DNA from: CALABS01 sp050260775
GTDB taxonomy: Bacteria; Pseudomonadota; Alphaproteobacteria; Rhodospirillales; Magnetospirillaceae
DNA length: 64,000 bases
NCBI GenBank assembly: GCA_050260775.1
Contig: JBLNCP010000023.1
Span: forward strand, 1 to 64,000
Direction of reading: 5' to 3'
The notes beneath the pieces are model-generated. The model did not search any database and was not told where the DNA came from. It saw only the letters and a program-made list of their open reading frames with translations. The translations under genes and the position numbers were made by a program. Every line of letters begins with the position of its first letter. The stretch's first letter is position 1. Shown in pieces: positions 60,718 through 64,000 of this stretch.

Positions 60718-61833
60718 TTATGACAAGACGTCCTCGGGCGCGATGAAATCGTACCCGAGGGCGTGCGCCACCGCGGCGTGGGTCACCCGGCCGCGATGGA
60801 CATTGAGGCCCGCGCGCAGATGCGGGTCCTCGGTGAGCGCGCGGGCCCAGCCTTTGTCGGCCAGGGCCAGCACGAACGGGAGCGTGGCGTTGTTGAGCGC
60901 GAAGGCCGAGGTGCGGGCGACGGCGCCCGGCATGTTGGTGACGCAGTAATGCACCACCCCTTCCTCGACATAGGTGGGCGCGGCGTGGGTGGTCGGCCGC
61001 GAGGTCTCGAAGCAGCCGCCCTGGTCGATGGCGACGTCCACCACCACCGAGCCCTTGCGCATGGCGGCGACCAGCGGCCGTGCGACCAGGCGCGGCGCGG
61101 CGGCGCCCGGCACCAGGACGGCGCCGACGGCGAGGTCGGCCTCGGCCACGTGCTTCTCGATGGCGTCCAGGGTGGCGAAGGCGGTCTGCACGCGGCCGCC
61201 GAACATCTCGTCGAGCTGGGCGAGGCGTGGCAGCGAGCGGTCGATCACCACCACGCGGGCGCCCAGGCCGACCGCCATGCGGGCGGCGTTGGTGCCGACC
61301 ACGCCGCCGCCCAGGATGGTGATCTTGCCGGGCGGCACGCCGGGCACGCCGCCCAACAGCACGCCGGCGCCGCCCAGCTCCTTCTCCAGGCAGTGGGCGC
61401 CGACCTGGATGGACATGCGGCCGGCCACGTCGCTCATGGGCGCCAAGAGCGGCAGGCCGCCGCGGGCATCGGTCACCGTCTCGTAGGCGATGGCGGTGCA
61501 GCCGGACTGCATCAGGGCCTTGGTCTGGGCCGGGTCGGGCGCCAGGTGCAGGTAGGTGAACAGCACCTGGCCTTCGCGCAGCATCGCCGTTTCGACCGGC
61601 TGCGGCTCCTTGACCTTGACCACCAGATCGGAGGTGGCGAACACCTCGGCCGCCGAGGCGGCGATGGTGGCGCCGGCCATGCGGTAGGTGACGTCCGGGC
61701 AGCCGATGCCATCGCCGGCCATGGTCTCGACCAGCACCTCGTGACCCAGATGCACGAGCTCGCGCACGCTGGCCGGGGTCAGGCCGACGCGGTACTCGTG
61801 TGTCTTGATCTCCTTCGGTACGCCGATGCGCAT
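60718..61833 (-). CDS. ald: Alanine dehydrogenase
   Basis: NAD-dependent enzyme interconverting L-alanine and pyruvate with ammonia. The 371 residues contain MRIGVPKEIKTHEYRVGLTP, the catalytic Lys and His region (KVKEPQPVETAMLREGQVLF, TYLHLAPD), the Rossmann motif ILGGGVVGTNAARMAVGLGA (about 173-192), GAVLVPGAAAPRL and the C-terminal NMPGAVARTSAFALNNATLP. ATG 61833 is chosen by homology. A 14-bp tandem duplication lies immediately upstream and would form its leader. Confidence 0.97.
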   Translation of the reverse strand: MRIGVPKEIKTHEYRVGLTPASVRELVHLGHEVLVETMAGDGIGCPDVTYRMAGATIAASAAEVFATSDLVVKVKEPQPVETAMLREGQVLFTYLHLAPDPAQTKALMQSGCTAIAYETVTDARGGLPLLAPMSDVAGRMSIQVGAHCLEKELGGAGVLLGGVPGVPPGKITILGGGVVGTNAARMAVGLGARVVVIDRSLPRLAQLDEMFGGRVQTAFATLDAIEKHVAEADLAVGAVLVPGAAAPRLVARPLVAAMRKGSVVVDVAIDQGGCFETSRPTTHAAPTYVEEGVVHYCVTNMPGAVARTSAFALNNATLPFVLALADKGWARALTEDPHLRAGLNVHRGRVTHAAVAHALGYDFIAPEDVLS

Positions 61834-61834
61834 G

Positions 61835-61862
61835 CCCAAACCTATTGGCCCAAACCTATTGC
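61835..61862. repeat. 14-bp tandem duplication before ald
   Basis: CCCAAACCTATTGG (61835-61848) is followed directly by CCCAAACCTATTGC (61849-61862), 13 of 14 matching. It begins one base upstream of the ald start codon, so both copies lie in the 5' leader. It could move the ribosome-binding site by changing copy number. Confidence 0.7.
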
Positions 61863-61988
61863 CGGAACCCGTTTCGCATTGCGGCGAGAATACCCCAAAG
61901 CACCTTCCGCGCAACCGACGTTGGGGTGACCTCGGCCATGCGGTCTGGACGCATTATACCATCCAGGTGGGGATGGACGACGGTAATG

Positions 61989-63335
61989 CTAGGCGGTGCG
62001 GGCAAGCGCGTCCGATCGGGGGGGCAGGCGCCGCGTCATCCACAGCAGCAGCGCCAGGGCCGGCAGCGTCACCACCGTGGTGAGCAGGAAGAAGTCGACC
62101 CAGCCCAGCATGTCGGCCAGCTTGCCGCTGGCCGAGGCGAACAGGGTGCGGCCCACCGCGGTGAGCGACGACAACAGGGCATACTGGGTGGCGGTATAGG
62201 CCACGTTGCACAGGCCCGAGATGTAGGCGACCAGGGCCGAGCCGGCCATGCCGGCGGTGAGGTTCTCGGCGGCGACGCACAGCGCGAGCGCATAGACGTT
62301 GTGCCCGGCCGTGGCCTGCAACACGTAGAACAGGTTGCCGAGCGACTGCAGGATGCCGAACAGCAGCAGGGCGCGCATGACGCCGAGGCGGGCCACCAGG
62401 GCGCCGCCGATCAGGCCGCCGGCCACGGTGGCCCCGAAGCCGAACACCTTGCTGACGGTGGCGATCTCGTCGAGGGAGAAGCCGAGCTCGACATAGAGGG
62501 TGTTGGCCATGGCGCCGGCCATCGCCTCGCCCAGCTTGTAGCCGATGACGAAGACCAGGACGGCCAGCCATCCCTTGCGGGTCATGAAGTCGGCGAACGG
62601 GCAGATCACGGCACCGTGCAGCCAGGCGGCGACCTTGGCCAGCGGTCCGCTGAGGTGCGGCCGCGCCTCCAGGAATTCGGCCGCCTTGCGCTCGCGCTCC
62701 ACGGTGGCGGCCGACACCCGCACCGCCGGCTCGGGGCCGAAGACGAACACCAGCATGCCGACGCCCAACAGCGCCGCCATGGTGGCGTAGGCGGCGAACC
62801 AGCCGAAGCTCGAGGCGGTGTAGAGCGCCCCGGCGCCCGCCGCCAGCATGGCGATGCGGTAACCGGTCTGGACCGCGCCGGCGCCGGGGCCTTGCAGCTC
62901 GGGCGGCAGGATCTCGACGCGGTAGGCGTCGATGACGATGTCCTGGCTGGCCGACAGGAAGGCCACCGCCACCGCCAGCGCCGCCATCAGGCCGATCTCG
63001 CGGGTGGGGTCCACCGCGCCGAGCGCCAGGATGCAGGCGATCAGGGCCGCCTGGATCACCAGCCCCCAGCCGCGGCGGCGCCCGAGCAGGCGTGTCACCA
63101 CCGGCAGCGGCAGCCGGTCGATCAGCGGCGACCACAGGAATTTCAGCGCGTAGGGGGTCCCCACCAGGGCGAACAGGCCGATGGCGGTGCGGCTGATTCC
63201 CTCGCTTTTCAGCCAGGCCGACAGGGTCGAGAAGGTCAGCAGCAGCGGCAGCCCGCTGGAAAAGCCCAGCAGCAGCACCATCAGAACGCGGCGGTCGAGG
63301 TAGACGGCGAAGGCGTCGCGCCAGCCCTTGGTCAT
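61989..63335 (-). CDS. ampG: AmpG-type muropeptide MFS transporter
   Basis: Inner-membrane permease of the major facilitator superfamily that imports anhydro-muropeptides for cell wall recycling. The 448 residues hold 12 or more helices with the AmpG opening LLLGFSSGLPLLLTFSTLSA, the conserved TPYALKFLWSPLIDR and DIVIDAYRVEIL motifs, and GFGATVAGGLIGGALVARLG. Family assignment to AmpG is firm; substrate is from the family. Gap to ald is 155 bp with no promoter assigned. Confidence 0.9.
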   Translation of the reverse strand: MTKGWRDAFAVYLDRRVLMVLLLGFSSGLPLLLTFSTLSAWLKSEGISRTAIGLFALVGTPYALKFLWSPLIDRLPLPVVTRLLGRRRGWGLVIQAALIACILALGAVDPTREIGLMAALAVAVAFLSASQDIVIDAYRVEILPPELQGPGAGAVQTGYRIAMLAAGAGALYTASSFGWFAAYATMAALLGVGMLVFVFGPEPAVRVSAATVERERKAAEFLEARPHLSGPLAKVAAWLHGAVICPFADFMTRKGWLAVLVFVIGYKLGEAMAGAMANTLYVELGFSLDEIATVSKVFGFGATVAGGLIGGALVARLGVMRALLLFGILQSLGNLFYVLQATAGHNVYALALCVAAENLTAGMAGSALVAYISGLCNVAYTATQYALLSSLTAVGRTLFASASGKLADMLGWVDFFLLTTVVTLPALALLLWMTRRLPPRSDALARTA

Positions 63336-63395
63336 GGAATCATCCGCAATCGTGTCGCCGCCGAGTGTAGCGCCGTCCCGGTTCCGAATCGTTAA

Positions 63396-63956
63396 TCAGA
63401 ACGGCTCGAGCTCGCTATCCCAGTAGAGGAAATCGCGCCACGACTGATGCAGGTAGTTGGGCGGGAACGACCGCCCGTTCTCCTGCAATTCGTAGGTGGA
63501 GGGCTGGAAGGGAATGTGCTTGAGGATCATGCCGGCCTCGCGTGGCAGGCGGGCGCCCTTCCTCAGGTTGCAGGGGGCGCAGGCGGTGACCACGTTGGCC
63601 CAGGTGGTGCGGCCGCCGCGGGCGCGGGGGATCACGTGGTCAAAGGTCAAGTCCTGGGTCGGAAAAGGATGGCTGCAATACTGGCAGGTGAAGCGGTCGC
63701 GCAGGAAAACATTGAAGCGGGTGAAGGCTGGTCTGCGCGAGGTCGAGATGTATTCTTTGAGCGAGATCACGCTGGGGAGGCGCATGCGCCAGGAGGGGGA
63801 GCGGATCTCGCGGTCGTATTCCGAGACGACGTTGACCCTTTCGGCCACGACCGCCTTCACCGCCTCCTGCCATGGCCAGAGCGAAAGCGGATAGTAGCTG
63901 AGCGGCCGGAAATCGGCGTTCAGCACCAGGGCGGGATAGCTTTGGAAAGCTACCAA
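63396..63956 (-). CDS. HNH endonuclease domain protein
   Basis: A 186-residue protein with an HNH nuclease motif: FTCQYCSHPFPTQDLTFDHV (Cys pair and His), IPRARGG and NVVTACAPCNLRKGAR (second Cys pair). These conserved solo HNH proteins are widespread in alphaproteobacteria and carry an N-terminal segment (VLNADFRPLSYYPLSLWPWQ, about 11-30). They resemble neither homing nor restriction enzymes with a partner. The start is TTG at 63956 with GAGGGAG upstream. Confidence 0.85.
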   Translation of the reverse strand: MVAFQSYPALVLNADFRPLSYYPLSLWPWQEAVKAVVAERVNVVSEYDREIRSPSWRMRLPSVISLKEYISTSRRPAFTRFNVFLRDRFTCQYCSHPFPTQDLTFDHVIPRARGGRTTWANVVTACAPCNLRKGARLPREAGMILKHIPFQPSTYELQENGRSFPPNYLHQSWRDFLYWDSELEPF

Positions 63957-64000
63957 TACCCACTCCCTCGAACAGTCATCGCAAAATATAGTAATCCGAT
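63957..64000 (-). other. Partial upstream region of the HNH gene
   Basis: 44 bases to the window end. On the minus strand a TATATTTTG sequence (about 63984) may be a -10 region for the HNH gene; the rest of the promoter is outside the window. No other feature is seen. Confidence 0.3.

Noticed and set aside
63396..63956. Homing endonuclease or restriction gene
   Set aside because: The HNH gene has no intron, intein or methylase partner and looks like a widespread resident solo HNH family.

Overview
The window is a continuous stretch of GC-rich (clearly well above 60% G+C) bacterial chromosome, about 90% coding, with no prophage, insertion sequence, rRNA operon or CRISPR array. Gene content and order (hrcA-grpE divergent from rph-rdgB-hemW; mutS/glnD/murJ/trpS; the hisBHAFE block; a cytochrome c maturation operon ccmCDEFGHI; yraN, UPF0102; DUF2333; TIGR02186; the malic enzyme-phosphotransacetylase fusion) point to an alphaproteobacterium, most probably of the Rhodospirillales (Magnetospirillum/Phaeospirillum-like). 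The phylum and class are well supported; the genus is an inference from gene content, not from a search.

Layout. 1-3.5 kb: 3' end of dnaK, dnaJ, a chromosomal ccdAB toxin-antitoxin pair with its own operator, and dapB. 3.5-9.3 kb: a periplasmic PQQ-type sugar dehydrogenase, grpE and hrcA leftward; rph, rdgB, hemW rightward. 9.3-14.5 kb: an LpoA-like envelope lipoprotein leftward, then rsmI, yraN, a BON-domain lipoprotein, a SirB1-type protein and gshB rightward. 14.5-19.2 kb: a haem-binding sensor histidine kinase, an unusually AT-rich small membrane protein, comM and a conserved hypothetical protein. 19.3-22.8 kb: hisB-hisH-hisA-hisF-hisE and a HIT protein leftward. 22.9-27.2 kb: an S1C-type serine protease with a TraT-like lipoprotein, then hslVU. 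27.3-32.6 kb: ccmC-D-E-F-G-H-I leftward. 32.8-36.5 kb: a coiled-coil protein, a YhiN-type flavoprotein and an SxtJ-like membrane protein/carbamoyltransferase pair. 36.6-42.4 kb: tRNA-Arg(ACG), a lipoprotein, typA, an adenosine-kinase-like PfkB protein, an EI24 membrane protein and a small lipoprotein. 42.4-57.1 kb: a long leftward run mutS, glnD, murJ, trpS, DUF2333, TIGR02186, usp, nfuA, bax-like, DUF1848 and nth. 57.3-64 kb: a small membrane protein with maeB, then ppa, ald, ampG and an HNH endonuclease leftward.

Functional themes. Protein quality control is heavily represented (DnaKJ, GrpE, HrcA, HslUV, a secreted protease), as are haem/c-type cytochrome biogenesis (Ccm operon, HemW), envelope/peptidoglycan upkeep (MurJ, AmpG, LpoA-like, Bax-like, several lipoproteins) and nucleic-acid quality control (MutS, Nth, RdgB, RNase PH, RsmI).

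Most of the non-ordinary signal is intergenic: several families of palindromic dispersed repeats, a perfect 21-bp G/C-rich inverted repeat lying between two intrinsic terminators, a tandem duplication of about 92 bp, and a 328-bp MITE-like element bounded by 28-bp inverted repeats between glnD and murJ. Among genes, the ccdAB module, the haem sensor kinase, the SxtJ-carbamoyltransferase pair and the protease-TraT pair are the accessory or least understood parts. I found no clear multi-gene defence or otherwise wholly new system; the candidates are listed with what would test them.
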